Positions 23,658 through 33,778 are shown, counted from the stretch's first letter. The stretch: DNA of 64,000 nucleotides from Parabacteroides distasonis ATCC 8503 (GCF_000012845.1 NC_009615.1:4280501-4344500), one strand, 5' to 3'. Made by a program: numbers and translations. Notes: generated from the letters alone by a model not told the origin.

Positions 23658-24923
23658 ATGAGATTCAAGAAATACATTCTTTTATCGTTGGTGCTATGCG
23701 GATTTGCCGCTTGTTCCGATGATAATGAAATAGAAATTCCAAAGGCTCCTGTCTTGGAGAAAGCTCAACTAGCTTTGGCTATCAAGAGTGAGGAGGGGGC
23801 GGTTACGAAGACCGGAGAAACTACTCCAACGGATGCGGACGTGAATACGCTAACGGTTGGGGTGTTTGGAGTTGATGGATGGAGTGTGATATATACAAAA
23901 GATGCTACTCCTAACTCTGATGGGACAAAGGATGTCGGTCCGCAAGAAGTGTATGCGGGTGAAGCTCATGTAGTGGTTGTGGCGAACGCTGCTCCTGTTA
24001 TCCAAACCGAATTGGCAAAGGCTAAGGATATAACTGACTTTATTGAAACAACAATCAATCTGTCTGACGAGACTTTGACAAAAGGCTTGACGATGAGTAG
24101 TAAAGTGCTTGACGTGACATTAGTGGCAAATACGACCAACTATATTGGTTATGATGATGAGGTTGGTGATATAACGGTAAAAGATATTTCTGGTAAGGAA
24201 GTTTATGGCGCAGGCCCGGTTCCCTTGGTTCGAGATGTCGCTTCGATCGCTTTGGCTGGTGCAGACATAGGTAATCCAGAAAATGCGAATTATGAAAGTA
24301 AGTCCTTCGTTTTGAAGGAGGTCTTTATCGCTAGTGCGAAAGGTGTATCAAGCGTAGCTTCTACTGAGGAGTGGGGGACGATCGAGAAAGATTTTTTTGG
24401 AGATACCCATTTTGGATACTTAGATTATAAGGTAGGTCTACTATTTCTAACGTCTCCGAATAATATCGACGAAGGTTCTTACAAAAAAGGACTCCAGACG
24501 AAATATGACGCATTGGCAAAGAAGCATGTTGAGAATGATCCAGCCTTGAATCATGAATTTTATGTTTACGAGAATACAAAGGGTGAGGTGAAGTCCGGTG
24601 AATCTAACGTCAATGAGGCTTATGCCAACCATACCTTATTGATCGTAAAAGGTGATTATACCTATCTCCCGCAAGGTGCGAAAGAATCTATTACGAAAGA
24701 GAATTGTTATTATGCGATTCCTGTCGGAGAAGAAGTGACGATTGATGGCACGGAAAAAAGGAGTAAGTTTTACGTCCAACGTAACTACAAATACGAGATC
24801 TCTTTAACGATTATCGGCCCCGGTTCCGAGATCCCATACGACCCGATGATCTCCACCAATGTGAGCGCATCCGTGAAAGTGGAGCCATGGAACGTGAAGA
24901 CTATCCATGAGGAAGTAGAATAA
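23658..24923 (+). CDS. Fimbrillin (major subunit) of the second fimbrial cluster
   Basis: 421 residues with the lipoprotein signal MRFKKYILLSLVLCGFAAC. KAQLALAIKSEEG, VNTLTVGVFGVDGW and HVVVVANAAP are the early beta-strands of the FimA/Mfa1 fold. The TMSSKVLDVT motif also appears in the protein at 25919 (TMSSQVIVTK). The C-terminus NYKYEISLTIIGPG, then VEPWNVK, fits a donor-strand end. It leads an operon whose next gene is a Mfa2-type anchor, the standard order for a major fimbrillin. Confidence 0.85.
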   Translation: MRFKKYILLSLVLCGFAACSDDNEIEIPKAPVLEKAQLALAIKSEEGAVTKTGETTPTDADVNTLTVGVFGVDGWSVIYTKDATPNSDGTKDVGPQEVYAGEAHVVVVANAAPVIQTELAKAKDITDFIETTINLSDETLTKGLTMSSKVLDVTLVANTTNYIGYDDEVGDITVKDISGKEVYGAGPVPLVRDVASIALAGADIGNPENANYESKSFVLKEVFIASAKGVSSVASTEEWGTIEKDFFGDTHFGYLDYKVGLLFLTSPNNIDEGSYKKGLQTKYDALAKKHVENDPALNHEFYVYENTKGEVKSGESNVNEAYANHTLLIVKGDYTYLPQGAKESITKENCYYAIPVGEEVTIDGTEKRSKFYVQRNYKYEISLTIIGPGSEIPYDPMISTNVSASVKVEPWNVKTIHEEVE

Positions 24924-24965
24924 AGCAATATAGGGTAAAATAATTGATAAGAAAAAATTAGGATT

Positions 24966-25877
24966 ATGAAACACATACTGTTTACAAAGGAATTGCTTCT
25001 CTTGGTTGTGGCTTTGTTCGCTATTATAGCGACTAGCTGCATCAAGGAGGATTTGGATCAATGCTATACGCTCAAACTGAAGGTCGAGAATATCAAGGGA
25101 GACGATATAACGGAATACGGATGGATGGAATCTACCGATCTGTATATATTCGACGAGAATCTGAATTACTTGGAGAAACGTCGCTTGGATAAGAACTTTA
25201 TCCGTTCTCGCAATGAGATTGTTTTGGATGGCTATACCGCCGATCGTAGTTTACGTATCGTGGCATGGGGCAACGTGAATGCCTTGGGTGAAAAGCAATC
25301 CGTATCGGAGGCCCAGACCATAGAGGACTTGAAAGTGATGTTGAAAAGCCAAGATGGTTTGGCAGTTACCCCGGACAGCCTTTATTATGGTAGCGAACAA
25401 GTGTTGACAAAAGCCGGAGGCGTAGCGAAGGAGACTGAGATCGTGATTCGTCCGAAAGTGGGTACGGTCACGATCGAGACCCGAGGGTTGCAAGAGCAAC
25501 TCGGCAGGATGGGGTTGAGAAGTTCCGTGGATTGCGACTTCTACTTGAATAATACATTAAGTGGTTTTGATTACCGTGGCACGCAGATTGGCGATAGCGT
25601 ATATTATAATCCGGAAGGTGCGTGGAACGAGTCCGGGGTTGAATGGATAACCCCTACTATGCAAACCGCTTGTCCGGGACAGGATATGGCTGTGTCGATA
25701 AGCGCCAATGGAGTCTCGTTAGGCTCGGCCAAGGTAGACGAGAATGGTGATCCTATTTATACGAGCGCGGGAGAGAATACCCATCTGATCCTTGAATGGG
25801 GTGAGGGCGGAACCTTATCCGTCCGGGCAACCGTTCGTCCTTGGGGAGTAGTGGAAGAAGATATTCCGATGCATTAA
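24966..25877 (+). CDS. FimB/Mfa2-family fimbrial anchor protein
   Basis: 303 residues. The signal ends in the lipobox ATSC, followed by IKEDLDQCYTLKLKVEN. That short Cys-containing start (C-x-L-x-L) is characteristic of Mfa2 proteins. LYIFDENLNYLEKRRL, IVAWGN and LTKAGG with a PKVGTVTIETRGL strand follow. The family holds the pilus base in the outer membrane and terminates growth. It lies 42 nt after the major subunit gene. Confidence 0.87.
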   Translation: MKHILFTKELLLLVVALFAIIATSCIKEDLDQCYTLKLKVENIKGDDITEYGWMESTDLYIFDENLNYLEKRRLDKNFIRSRNEIVLDGYTADRSLRIVAWGNVNALGEKQSVSEAQTIEDLKVMLKSQDGLAVTPDSLYYGSEQVLTKAGGVAKETEIVIRPKVGTVTIETRGLQEQLGRMGLRSSVDCDFYLNNTLSGFDYRGTQIGDSVYYNPEGAWNESGVEWITPTMQTACPGQDMAVSISANGVSLGSAKVDENGDPIYTSAGENTHLILEWGEGGTLSVRATVRPWGVVEEDIPMH

Positions 25878-25918
25878 AGGGTACCTCATCATATATAATT
25901 AAGAAATACGATACGAAC

Positions 25919-27046
25919 ATGAAATTATTAGCGAACATATTTTTATCCGGTTTGGCGATTCTCGCTTGTGTGAGTTGTTCTAAAGATGAGGATCCGGTTC
26001 TTCCCTTGGAAGGCGCTAAGCTGTCCGTCGCTGTCAAGGCGTCCGGTACGGCTACGAAAGCCTATAACCCCAATGACGTGAATGAGTTGGAGGGTGAGGC
26101 TTATATCAATAATTTGGCAGTGGTAGTATTTAATGAGACCGGTACGGAACTGCTCGGTTATAAATGGGAGGCTCTTTCCGGGGCGGAACATTCCGCCATA
26201 ATAGCCGATGTGCCGACAACGAAGGCTGTCCGGGCACGGATCATTGTCTTGGCGAACGTACCGAGAGATTTATTATCTACCGTTTCTACCTACGATGAGT
26301 TCCAGACTCGCTTGGTAGACCTCTCCTCGCAATCGCAAACGAACCTAACGATGAGTAGTCAAGTGATCGTTACAAAATCCGCTTTATCTGAGGAAGATAA
26401 CTATTTAGGATATACGGATCTTGGCGATCAGAATGTGGATGGCATCTCCGACCCGATCCTTTTGACCCGTGTAGCCGCACGTATTGATTTGGTGAATATA
26501 TCCACTCGTTTTGCCGGAACGCCGTTCGCCGGACGTGAGGTGCGAATCGATGCGGTAGGTATCTACAATATGAAGACAAAGTCTTACTATTTCAGTGAGG
26601 CGGATTGGGGAGAGACAGAGGCTCCCGATGCCGTGCGAAATTCGGAAGATACCTCGTTCGAGGATCTGTTGGTAAATGATGGCACTTCGATATCCAATAC
26701 GCCATTCGTTCATTATGTAATGGAAAATATGAAAAGCGACGATCACACGATGATCGCCGTAAAAGCTACCTTACGGGGAAATTCCAGTTATCAGGACCAT
26801 ACGAAAATCTTCACGGCGGTGATCAATGCGGGTGGCTTGCAGAACGGCTATGATCATAATTTCATCCGTCGCAACTACGTTTACCGTCTCCGTATTTATT
26901 TTGACGGCGAAAGTTTCGACAATATTCCCGTAACGCCAGACCCGGGCCCAGGTCCGGATCCGGAACCCGAGGTAGATACCAACTTGAATATAGCCGTGCA
27001 GGTAGTAGGCTGGGGCCCGGTAATGCAACATCCGGTAATAGACTAA
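25919..27046 (+). CDS. Fimbrillin-family subunit
   Basis: 375 residues from ATG 25919 (MKLLANIFLSGLAILACVSC). The frame is open to 25841, but that overlaps the upstream stop. A lipobox (CVSC), a KLSVAVKASGTATKAY strand and Arg/Lys processing region, NNLAVVVFNETG and NLTMSSQV are fimbrillin features. The C-terminus has a Pro-rich linker (PDPGPGPDPEPE) before LNIAVQVVGWG. That linker is unusual and could space the donor strand. It is likely a minor shaft or adaptor subunit. Confidence 0.8.
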   Translation: MKLLANIFLSGLAILACVSCSKDEDPVLPLEGAKLSVAVKASGTATKAYNPNDVNELEGEAYINNLAVVVFNETGTELLGYKWEALSGAEHSAIIADVPTTKAVRARIIVLANVPRDLLSTVSTYDEFQTRLVDLSSQSQTNLTMSSQVIVTKSALSEEDNYLGYTDLGDQNVDGISDPILLTRVAARIDLVNISTRFAGTPFAGREVRIDAVGIYNMKTKSYYFSEADWGETEAPDAVRNSEDTSFEDLLVNDGTSISNTPFVHYVMENMKSDDHTMIAVKATLRGNSSYQDHTKIFTAVINAGGLQNGYDHNFIRRNYVYRLRIYFDGESFDNIPVTPDPGPGPDPEPEVDTNLNIAVQVVGWGPVMQHPVID

Positions 27047-27100
27047 GTAATGGAATCATAGGGAATGAAATTTAGTATAAACAAGAAAAAACATAAGGAT

Positions 27101-28576
27101 ATGAAACTAAGACATTTATTATTAGCCTCCTTCGCCGCATGCGCTTTCGCCTCCTGCTCGGACGATAGCTCGAATGGCATCGAGATACCGGAAGAGAACT
27201 ATCAGATGATAGACGCGAACGTCTCTCTTACCGCTACGGCTTTGGATGGGATACAGACAAAAGCGGCTGATGCAGGAGAAAATGGCAGTAATAACGAGCA
27301 ATTTATAAAGAGCCTGACCGCTTATTTATTTTATGCGGATAATGACGATGATGCGGCTAACGATAAATTTGCGGCCATGAAAACAGTGGAAGCTTCCGAC
27401 TCTAAAAAGTTGCGAACGATTGAAGATATCGTTGTTAAAGTGAAGGCTACGGCGGCAGGTGAAGTTTCTTCTACGCAATTGAAAGTGGTGATCTTCGCGA
27501 ATACAGTGCTTGATAAAATTCCTTCTACATGGGGGGATATAACGAACGGCAAGCTTTCGAATATCGTAAGTTTTGCGGATGTACATGCGTCAACTCAAGC
27601 TACTTATGTCCCGATGTTTAGCCAGATTGTCACAATCGGTAGGCTTGTGGCAGGGACGGATTACGATAATTGGGTAATAGCTAATGATCAGTCTGTTAAA
27701 AATACAAAACAAGCTAATATAGGCTCCAGTCATACGACAATCACTAAAGTCGGCGACCAATGGACTGAGGGTGAAGCTTATTATCCTGTGGAGAACTCGG
27801 CTGATAATATTTCCTTAACTCGCCATGTAGCCCGTGTCCAACTTCAAGCTATTGATTGCGACTTCAGGAACAATTATGCTAACGCATCATTTGAGTTGAC
27901 AGATGTATATATTGCCAACGCTAGCAATACTTCCCTTATCTATGCTGACGCAGAACCGTATAGTTTGGATAAAGCTACCACTTATTCTCATGGTTGTAGT
28001 TATCACCGAGATGATTATTTTTTAGTAGCTGGTACTACAGATGTAAAGGCTTTGCATAAGCAAATGGATAAGGGGATAGATATCGCAATGACGGGTCATG
28101 ATCATGCCTCAAATATGAATGAGGATGGTTCCATAAATTATAATGGTAAAAGTTGGTTCTTGTTTGATGATAAAACAGTTAATGGGGATGAAGCTCATAA
28201 AGAGATGCCTCAATTTTATGTGTTTGAAATGAAGGGGGATAAATCGATGCCTTCAGATTCGGATAAAGGTGATTCTCCATCTGGAAAAATACAGACCATG
28301 TTAATTCTTCGAGGCAATTGGTATCCAAATGGAAAAACGGAAGGACTCGGTAATGATGTGGTTAAAAGAGATCGCTACTACCGTATACCGATTAAACAAG
28401 ATGCGACAAGTGTTGTTATCGGTGTACAACGTAATACTATCTATAAGATATATGCTACGATAACCGGTGAAGGCTCTAAAGACCCTGACACAAGTGAGTT
28501 AAATGCTTGCATCAGTTTCAGTATTAAGGTTGAGCCTTGGAAAGTCATCACGCAAACAGAGGATGATGTTAATTGA
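27101..28576 (+). CDS. Fimbrillin-family subunit, long form
   Basis: 491 residues from ATG 27101 (MKLRHLLLASFAACAFASC). Its first residues echo MKLRNLLFG of the 4114 fimbrillin. The MIDANVSLTATALDGIQTKA strand, KSLTAYLFYADND, the LTRHVARVQLQAID core motif and the C-terminus VGVQRNTIYKIYATITGEGS with VEPWKVI place it with FimA/Mfa1-like shaft subunits. It ends at a terminator (28612-28643), closing the first transcript of the cluster. Confidence 0.8.
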   Translation: MKLRHLLLASFAACAFASCSDDSSNGIEIPEENYQMIDANVSLTATALDGIQTKAADAGENGSNNEQFIKSLTAYLFYADNDDDAANDKFAAMKTVEASDSKKLRTIEDIVVKVKATAAGEVSSTQLKVVIFANTVLDKIPSTWGDITNGKLSNIVSFADVHASTQATYVPMFSQIVTIGRLVAGTDYDNWVIANDQSVKNTKQANIGSSHTTITKVGDQWTEGEAYYPVENSADNISLTRHVARVQLQAIDCDFRNNYANASFELTDVYIANASNTSLIYADAEPYSLDKATTYSHGCSYHRDDYFLVAGTTDVKALHKQMDKGIDIAMTGHDHASNMNEDGSINYNGKSWFLFDDKTVNGDEAHKEMPQFYVFEMKGDKSMPSDSDKGDSPSGKIQTMLILRGNWYPNGKTEGLGNDVVKRDRYYRIPIKQDATSVVIGVQRNTIYKIYATITGEGSKDPDTSELNACISFSIKVEPWKVITQTEDDVN

Positions 28577-28611
28577 ATAGGCTATTTTATATTTAAATAA
28601 ACAGCGAAAGG

Positions 28612-28643
28612 CGGGGTTCGGAATTTCCGGACTCCGTTTTTTG
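28612..28643 (+). terminator. Terminator of the first fimbrial transcript
   Basis: CGGGGTTCGG (28612-28621) and CCGGACTCCG (28627-28636), with G-T pairs, are followed by TTTTTTG. Confidence 0.8.
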
Positions 28644-28734
28644 TCCTATGATGGATGGATTTGCGCCCTGCATAGGTATCCCTATCGCCTAAGATAGCTT
28701 TAACCACACCCCCAAAAAGCATTTTCTGATATGC

Positions 28735-28799
28735 TAGTTTTACCCCTTAAAGTTGAAAGTTACGCCTATCGTGCCGAATAATGGATTCCTCTAATTTTG
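28735..28799 (+). promoter_or_regulatory. Fimbrial-type promoter P3
   Basis: TAGTTTTACC (28735-28744), GAAAGTTACG, CCTATC (28765-28770) and TAATTTTG (28792-28799) are in the common register. The ATG at 28833 follows. A related AGGTATCCCTATCGCC lies upstream at 28674-28689. Confidence 0.68.
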
Positions 28800-28832
28800 C
28801 TAGCGTAAAACAAGAGAAAAATTCAATCCATT

Positions 28833-29936
28833 ATGAAAATAAAGAATATACTAGCATTATTATGCTTCCTTTGTATTGGAGTGTCCTGCTCCATGGAAGA
28901 CGATATTTTGAGTGGTGTGGATACGAAAGGACCTGCAGGTATCGATGCCACAGAGCTTTATGCCTCATTAGATCTCTCTCTCCTTGTAGGGAATTCGAAT
29001 GTTACTACGAAAAGCTCTGAACTTACTGGGCCAACTGACGGAACGGAGGAGAATATGACGAAGGATGAGAGATCTGTTTCTGATTGTTACATCGCTATCT
29101 TTAAGTATGATTCCAAGACTAAGAATGTAGGGGACTTTTTAACTTCTTATTATTCCTCGAACGGATCGATAAGCGAATCCCTAATTTTTAAGATTCCAAA
29201 AGATAAATCAGAGCGTACGGATCTCAAGATCGTGGTAATCGCGAATGCGGCAGCGTCCGTATCCAAATATGGCTTAGCTTCAGCTAGCCAGATTTCTTAT
29301 GCGGATTTAAAGGGTAAGACCTTGGTTGAGGTTCCTAATGTTTTTGTAAAAGTAGGGGAAACTGAAATAGCAAAGGGAGATGGAGGAACCTACCCGGATA
29401 ATAAAGGAGGTGTCTACGTGAACATATCCGAGAAGATTCTGGGTTTGGATCAACCCGCTAATACCCCTGTCGAGGTAAAACTTATCCAACGTACGGCGGC
29501 TATCATGTTGCAGCAGTTTAAGATTCTAAAGTCTGATGGGACTGAGTATGATAATGTGGAAATCAAAGGTTTATCTTTGCTGAATTCTAAGACTATAGGT
29601 CAAGTAGCGGGTGAGGTTTCTTCTGGTGAGAAATTATACGGAATGCAATCCGTTAATGGCACTACAGAACGTTTGTATAGCTATGAAAATACCTCATCTA
29701 GTCAGCCAACAACATTGAAGATTGATTATGTGTATAATAATGGAGAAACAGGAAGTTGTAGTTTCCCGATAAAATCCCGTTTGAGTGAGGCTTCTGATCC
29801 TAAGGCAGAAGTATGGGCCGGTTATCTGTATAAGTTGACGGTGAAGCTTACGAATGCTGCTGTCGATGTAACTGTGAAATGTGTGACACAGGATTGGGTG
29901 TTTAATAAAGATCATGAGCTAGAGTTTACATTCTAA
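28833..29936 (+). CDS. Fimbrial accessory lipoprotein (fimbrillin-like)
   Basis: 367 residues with signal MKIKNILALLCFLCIGVSC. YASLDLSLLVGNSNVTTKSS, VSDCYIAIFKYDSKTK and LKIVVIANAAASV form the N-terminal fimbrillin-like fold. VKLIQRTAAIMLQQF is the middle strand, and the C-terminus has LYKLTVKLTNAAVDVTVKCVTQDW. It resembles the protein that follows (AKIEYTGVYK / SLVLLTGDMQTKA). A minor pilus component is likely, but its exact position in the fibre is unknown. Confidence 0.7.
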   Translation: MKIKNILALLCFLCIGVSCSMEDDILSGVDTKGPAGIDATELYASLDLSLLVGNSNVTTKSSELTGPTDGTEENMTKDERSVSDCYIAIFKYDSKTKNVGDFLTSYYSSNGSISESLIFKIPKDKSERTDLKIVVIANAAASVSKYGLASASQISYADLKGKTLVEVPNVFVKVGETEIAKGDGGTYPDNKGGVYVNISEKILGLDQPANTPVEVKLIQRTAAIMLQQFKILKSDGTEYDNVEIKGLSLLNSKTIGQVAGEVSSGEKLYGMQSVNGTTERLYSYENTSSSQPTTLKIDYVYNNGETGSCSFPIKSRLSEASDPKAEVWAGYLYKLTVKLTNAAVDVTVKCVTQDWVFNKDHELEFTF

Positions 29937-29970
29937 GGAATAATAGGGTAATAAATAAAAATATAGAGTT

Positions 29971-30927
29971 ATGAGATTTAATGTAGTTTTATTTATGTTG
30001 ATAGTGGCCCTATTGGGAGGGTTGTCCACTTGTTCCTCTGAGGTACCGATCGGTTTTGATACGGATGAGCTGTCTTTTGATATGTCTTTGGTTTTATTGA
30101 CGGGGGATATGCAGACAAAAGCATCGGATCCTAATTACACATATGCCACAACGGAGGAGCTTACGATTCAGAATTGTCATGTGGCTGTTTTCGATAAGGA
30201 TGGTAAACGTATCTATTTTAAGAATTTCTATTCAAAGGATTTGGGAGAAATGAAAACTATCGGTAATCTATCCGGCTATGAATTACAATTGGAGGGTGTA
30301 CGTACCTTCGGTAAGGAGGACAAAAAGGTATCGGTGTTGGTCGTGGCGAATGCGAATAATGCGAATAATTCGCCATTTGATAACTTAACCACCTATGATG
30401 GTGTGGATAATAGTTATACGGCAAAAACAATAGCAAAAGGACCTGTTACAGCTTCCCTATTGGTGAAAATCGGGAAATCGGAAACTACCTTAAAATATAA
30501 TCAGGATAATGCGCCTGTAACAGTCTCATTGATTCAGCTTAGCGCTAAAATAGAATATACGGGGGTTTATAAGAAAGAGAACGGCGAGTTACTAGAAGGA
30601 TTCTCATTAACGAAAGTGGCTGGCTTAAATGCTAGTTCGAAGATCACTATTTTTAATACGTCTGCTGTAGAGAATGGAGCTTTCTCGGATTTGGCTTATC
30701 CTACGACTAAGCCAGTTACGTTTTATACGTATGAAATTAGTGATGCGTTTAAAGAGGTTATATTGAGTGTGCAAAGCGGAGTAGAGCCAAAGGAATACCC
30801 TTTTCCTGCCAATAAATTTATAAAGGGTAACTACTATAGGATAAAAGGTTTAAAATCTTCTACGGAAATAGAATGGGTTTTAGAAAATGTTGAAGACAAG
30901 GAAGTCACACTTGACCCTTTTGAATAA
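29971..30927 (+). CDS. Fimbrial accessory lipoprotein (fimbrillin-like)
   Basis: 318 residues with signal MRFNVVLFMLIVALLGGLSTC. SFDMSLVLLTGDMQTKAS, IQNCHVAVFDKDGKRIYF and VSVLVVANANNANN are arranged as in the preceding gene. The C-terminal FIKGNYYRIKGLKS and VEWVLENVEDKEVTL form the end strands. It is 34 nt after the preceding gene and 33 nt before the tip-like protein, so the three are co-transcribed from P3. Confidence 0.7.
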   Translation: MRFNVVLFMLIVALLGGLSTCSSEVPIGFDTDELSFDMSLVLLTGDMQTKASDPNYTYATTEELTIQNCHVAVFDKDGKRIYFKNFYSKDLGEMKTIGNLSGYELQLEGVRTFGKEDKKVSVLVVANANNANNSPFDNLTTYDGVDNSYTAKTIAKGPVTASLLVKIGKSETTLKYNQDNAPVTVSLIQLSAKIEYTGVYKKENGELLEGFSLTKVAGLNASSKITIFNTSAVENGAFSDLAYPTTKPVTFYTYEISDAFKEVILSVQSGVEPKEYPFPANKFIKGNYYRIKGLKSSTEIEWVLENVEDKEVTLDPFE

Positions 30928-30960
30928 TAGAATGGATGTCTAATTGCTAAAAAAAACAAG

Positions 30961-33708
30961 ATGATGAAACGATATATTATTTTTTTATTAGGACTGTTGA
31001 TCTTGGGTGCTTGTGCGAATGATGAGTATTTGACTCAAAGAACAGAAGTGAAAGAAGGTATTCCTACAGTAGTGAAATTATCTGTGGGGGCGGGTATTAG
31101 TGATCAGATTGAGACGAAGTCTTTTTTGGATAGTGATGTTTCTGATTTATATGTGTTTTCTTTTAAAAAGAGTACTGATGAGTTTTTAGCCGCTCAAAAG
31201 TATAAGGACCTTTCTGGAACTACTATATCTTTCTCTACTCAGTCTGGAGAGCAACAGATTTTTGCGATAGCGAATGTGAACTATGATATGTTTCCGGGAC
31301 TTTCGGAACAATTGGAGGAGTGGTTGACAAAGAATCCCTCAAAATCGGAGTTGAAATCCCTTTTAGCGGATATTGGAGGTGATAATGCGGTCCAGTTCGC
31401 GAATACGACTTCATTGGTGAGTGGATTATGGAAAAAGGATGATGATACACAAGATTATTGTACGGTCAAAGAGGACGGGACGTTAGTAGAGAAAGGCCGA
31501 ATTATCTTAAAGCGAGTAGCGGCCAAGGTGAGCTTTAAGATTACGGTGGCAGAGGGACGGGAGTTCCATTTGAATAGTTACCAAGTTTGTGAAGTTCCTA
31601 AGCAGGTAAGCGTATGGGAAAATGCTACCTTAGGGGCGATGGGTAGTTATTCAACACCGGAACTGACCATATCCAAAGATATAGGTGTAGTCGTTTTCTA
31701 TATGCCTGAAAATATAGCTACAGGAAAAGAGGGCTGTAATACCGCAGATGCCCGAGAACAACTATCGAAGGGTTCTTTAAGACGCTCAACTCCAGAACAA
31801 CGAGAATTCACATATGTTGATAAGCCTGCTACGTATGTGTTGCTAAAAGGTTCTTATTACGAAAAAGAGGGTGATGGGAAAGAAACCAGTGCGGAAGTTG
31901 TATATTGCGTCCATTTAGGTTTAGGAGCGGGGAGTGGCGATGGGGTTGATCATACAGATTTCTCAACCAATCGTAATACGAATTATACATACAATATCGA
32001 GGTAAGAGGGGTTAACAGTATAATGACGGAAGTTACTGCTGATAATAGTAATGTTTGGCGGCAAGAAGGAGATGTTACGATTTCGGGAGAAGGAAGATCA
32101 ATGCTATTAGACGCTCATTTTGAGGTAAGAAAAATCCGGTTCAGTAAAACAGATTTTAAGACTACGGATTTAAAAGCTTATGTAAAAGATCCTTTAACTG
32201 ATTTCCAATTGACAGAGTTTAAAGATTTAAAAAATGAAGAATCAAAAAATTGGGTTTCTTTTAAATCGCTTAAGGATGTACCTGCAAAAGAATACTATAA
32301 GTATCCTGCGAATGGGGAGGGGGTGCTAGGTGTTGAAGAATTATTGAGAGAGTTAAATAAATGGGCAAAGGGGGAAAACTCTGCTCTATCTCCAACGAAC
32401 GAGGATTTTATTGAATTTGTTTGTTTTGTGAATGAGTATTATTATCAAAGCATAGAGTGGCCTAAATTCGTGAATACCCTTGATCGTGAATTTTTTATTA
32501 TGGATAAAACACAGGAACAGACATCAGGAGGAAATAGTACCCTTACTTCGGATGCCTTGTTCGTGATCAGACAGCGTTCTATCCAGACGGTGTACGATTT
32601 AAATAAAGGGATAGATTATAATGCTTGGGGTATTGAGACCGTAAACGAGACGGGGTTGTTTAGTACTTCAAGTAATCCAAGTAAAATTAAGGATATGTCT
32701 TATGGCCGTTTAAATCTACCGCCAAAGTTAAATAATGGGAATTGGAGTACTTTTTTAGATTATTCAAAAGAAAGTAACTCTAGCCAGATCATTACCGGTA
32801 CTGGTACTGGAAATGCGTATTATGCCTGTTTACAAAGAAATAGAGATGAGAATGGAGATGGTAAGATCGATCAAACGGAAACGAAATGGTATCTAGCTTC
32901 TTCCGGGCAATATATCTCGTTATGGTTGGGGCGTTCCTCTTTATCTGAGGAGTCTTCTCTTTTTAATATAGGAGATTGGAAAAGTGAAGATTTTACGACT
33001 AACATCCCACCTGAATATCATTATGTACCCAGTGATAGAACTGGAAAAACTGTCTTTTGGGCGGAAGAAGGAATTACAATAGGTGGTGATGATGATGGAC
33101 ATACGTTGGGAAGTGTTCGAAATTATCGTTGTGTACGTGATTTGAATAAAAAAGGGGAGGATAAGACTAATTTAGAGGCTGTAAAGGCACCTAAGACGCT
33201 TTTCAGCATATCTTCTGCTGATGATGCTACTGTTACCGTGACGTTTGACTATATGAATGTAAATTCATTAAAGCCCGCTCCTTCTAGAGGAGAATTGGAT
33301 CCACATAATGAACGTGATAATGATATAAACAGGGTTTATAAGTCTTTTAGTATTGTTAGAGGGGCTTTGTCGCAGACAGGTTATAACTGGAACAATCGCA
33401 CGAAGCTTAAAAATCCGTGTGAAAAACTTATGGGTGAGAAGGGCTGGCATATGCCAAATCAAGTGGAATTATCTGTTATTTATCTGGTTGGAACTGATGC
33501 GAGTGCATATTCATCTATATATGACAAAGGATTTTTTAAAGACTTAAAAGCTAACGTGATTTTAGCTCGTACTTCATATAGTGGTATAGCCCAAGGTGGT
33601 AAATCCGGAGAACATGCTTATAAATTGCGTGCAGGAGGAGCTGTTTCTTTAGTGAAGAAAGATGGCGATAGAGGTTATATCCGTTGTATAAAAGATAACT
33701 ACAAATAG
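30961..33708 (+). CDS. Large fimbrial tip-like lipoprotein (DUF4906-type)
   Basis: 915 residues with signal MMKRYIIFLLGLLILGAC. The N-terminal 350 residues are fimbrillin-like (VSDLYVFSFKKS, IFAIANVNYDMFPG, ILKRVAAKVSFKITV) and match the DUF4906-type tip proteins seen at the end of Bacteroidales pilus operons. The C-terminal part has NRDENGDGKIDQTETKWYL, an EF-hand-like acidic loop (candidate calcium site), and EKLMGEKGWHMPNQVELSVI with VSLVKKDGDRGYIRCIKD. The latter is similar to the FISUMP/lectin-like domain found on tip adhesins. It is last in the operon, as expected for the distal adhesin. Confidence 0.78.
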   Translation: MMKRYIIFLLGLLILGACANDEYLTQRTEVKEGIPTVVKLSVGAGISDQIETKSFLDSDVSDLYVFSFKKSTDEFLAAQKYKDLSGTTISFSTQSGEQQIFAIANVNYDMFPGLSEQLEEWLTKNPSKSELKSLLADIGGDNAVQFANTTSLVSGLWKKDDDTQDYCTVKEDGTLVEKGRIILKRVAAKVSFKITVAEGREFHLNSYQVCEVPKQVSVWENATLGAMGSYSTPELTISKDIGVVVFYMPENIATGKEGCNTADAREQLSKGSLRRSTPEQREFTYVDKPATYVLLKGSYYEKEGDGKETSAEVVYCVHLGLGAGSGDGVDHTDFSTNRNTNYTYNIEVRGVNSIMTEVTADNSNVWRQEGDVTISGEGRSMLLDAHFEVRKIRFSKTDFKTTDLKAYVKDPLTDFQLTEFKDLKNEESKNWVSFKSLKDVPAKEYYKYPANGEGVLGVEELLRELNKWAKGENSALSPTNEDFIEFVCFVNEYYYQSIEWPKFVNTLDREFFIMDKTQEQTSGGNSTLTSDALFVIRQRSIQTVYDLNKGIDYNAWGIETVNETGLFSTSSNPSKIKDMSYGRLNLPPKLNNGNWSTFLDYSKESNSSQIITGTGTGNAYYACLQRNRDENGDGKIDQTETKWYLASSGQYISLWLGRSSLSEESSLFNIGDWKSEDFTTNIPPEYHYVPSDRTGKTVFWAEEGITIGGDDDGHTLGSVRNYRCVRDLNKKGEDKTNLEAVKAPKTLFSISSADDATVTVTFDYMNVNSLKPAPSRGELDPHNERDNDINRVYKSFSIVRGALSQTGYNWNNRTKLKNPCEKLMGEKGWHMPNQVELSVIYLVGTDASAYSSIYDKGFFKDLKANVILARTSYSGIAQGGKSGEHAYKLRAGGAVSLVKKDGDRGYIRCIKDNYK

Positions 33709-33751
33709 AATCAATTCATACGAAAAACTATTCTTTAATATATCTAGTTGT

Positions 33752-33778
33752 AGAGACGCAGCGTGCTGCGTCTCTCTC
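33752..33778 (+). terminator. Strong palindromic terminator of the tip operon (REP-like)
   Basis: AGAGACGCAGC and GCTGCGTCTCT form a perfect 11-bp stem with a GT spacer, then CTCTATTT. A close relative (GTAGAGACGGGGC..) is at 60274-60305. Confidence 0.75.
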
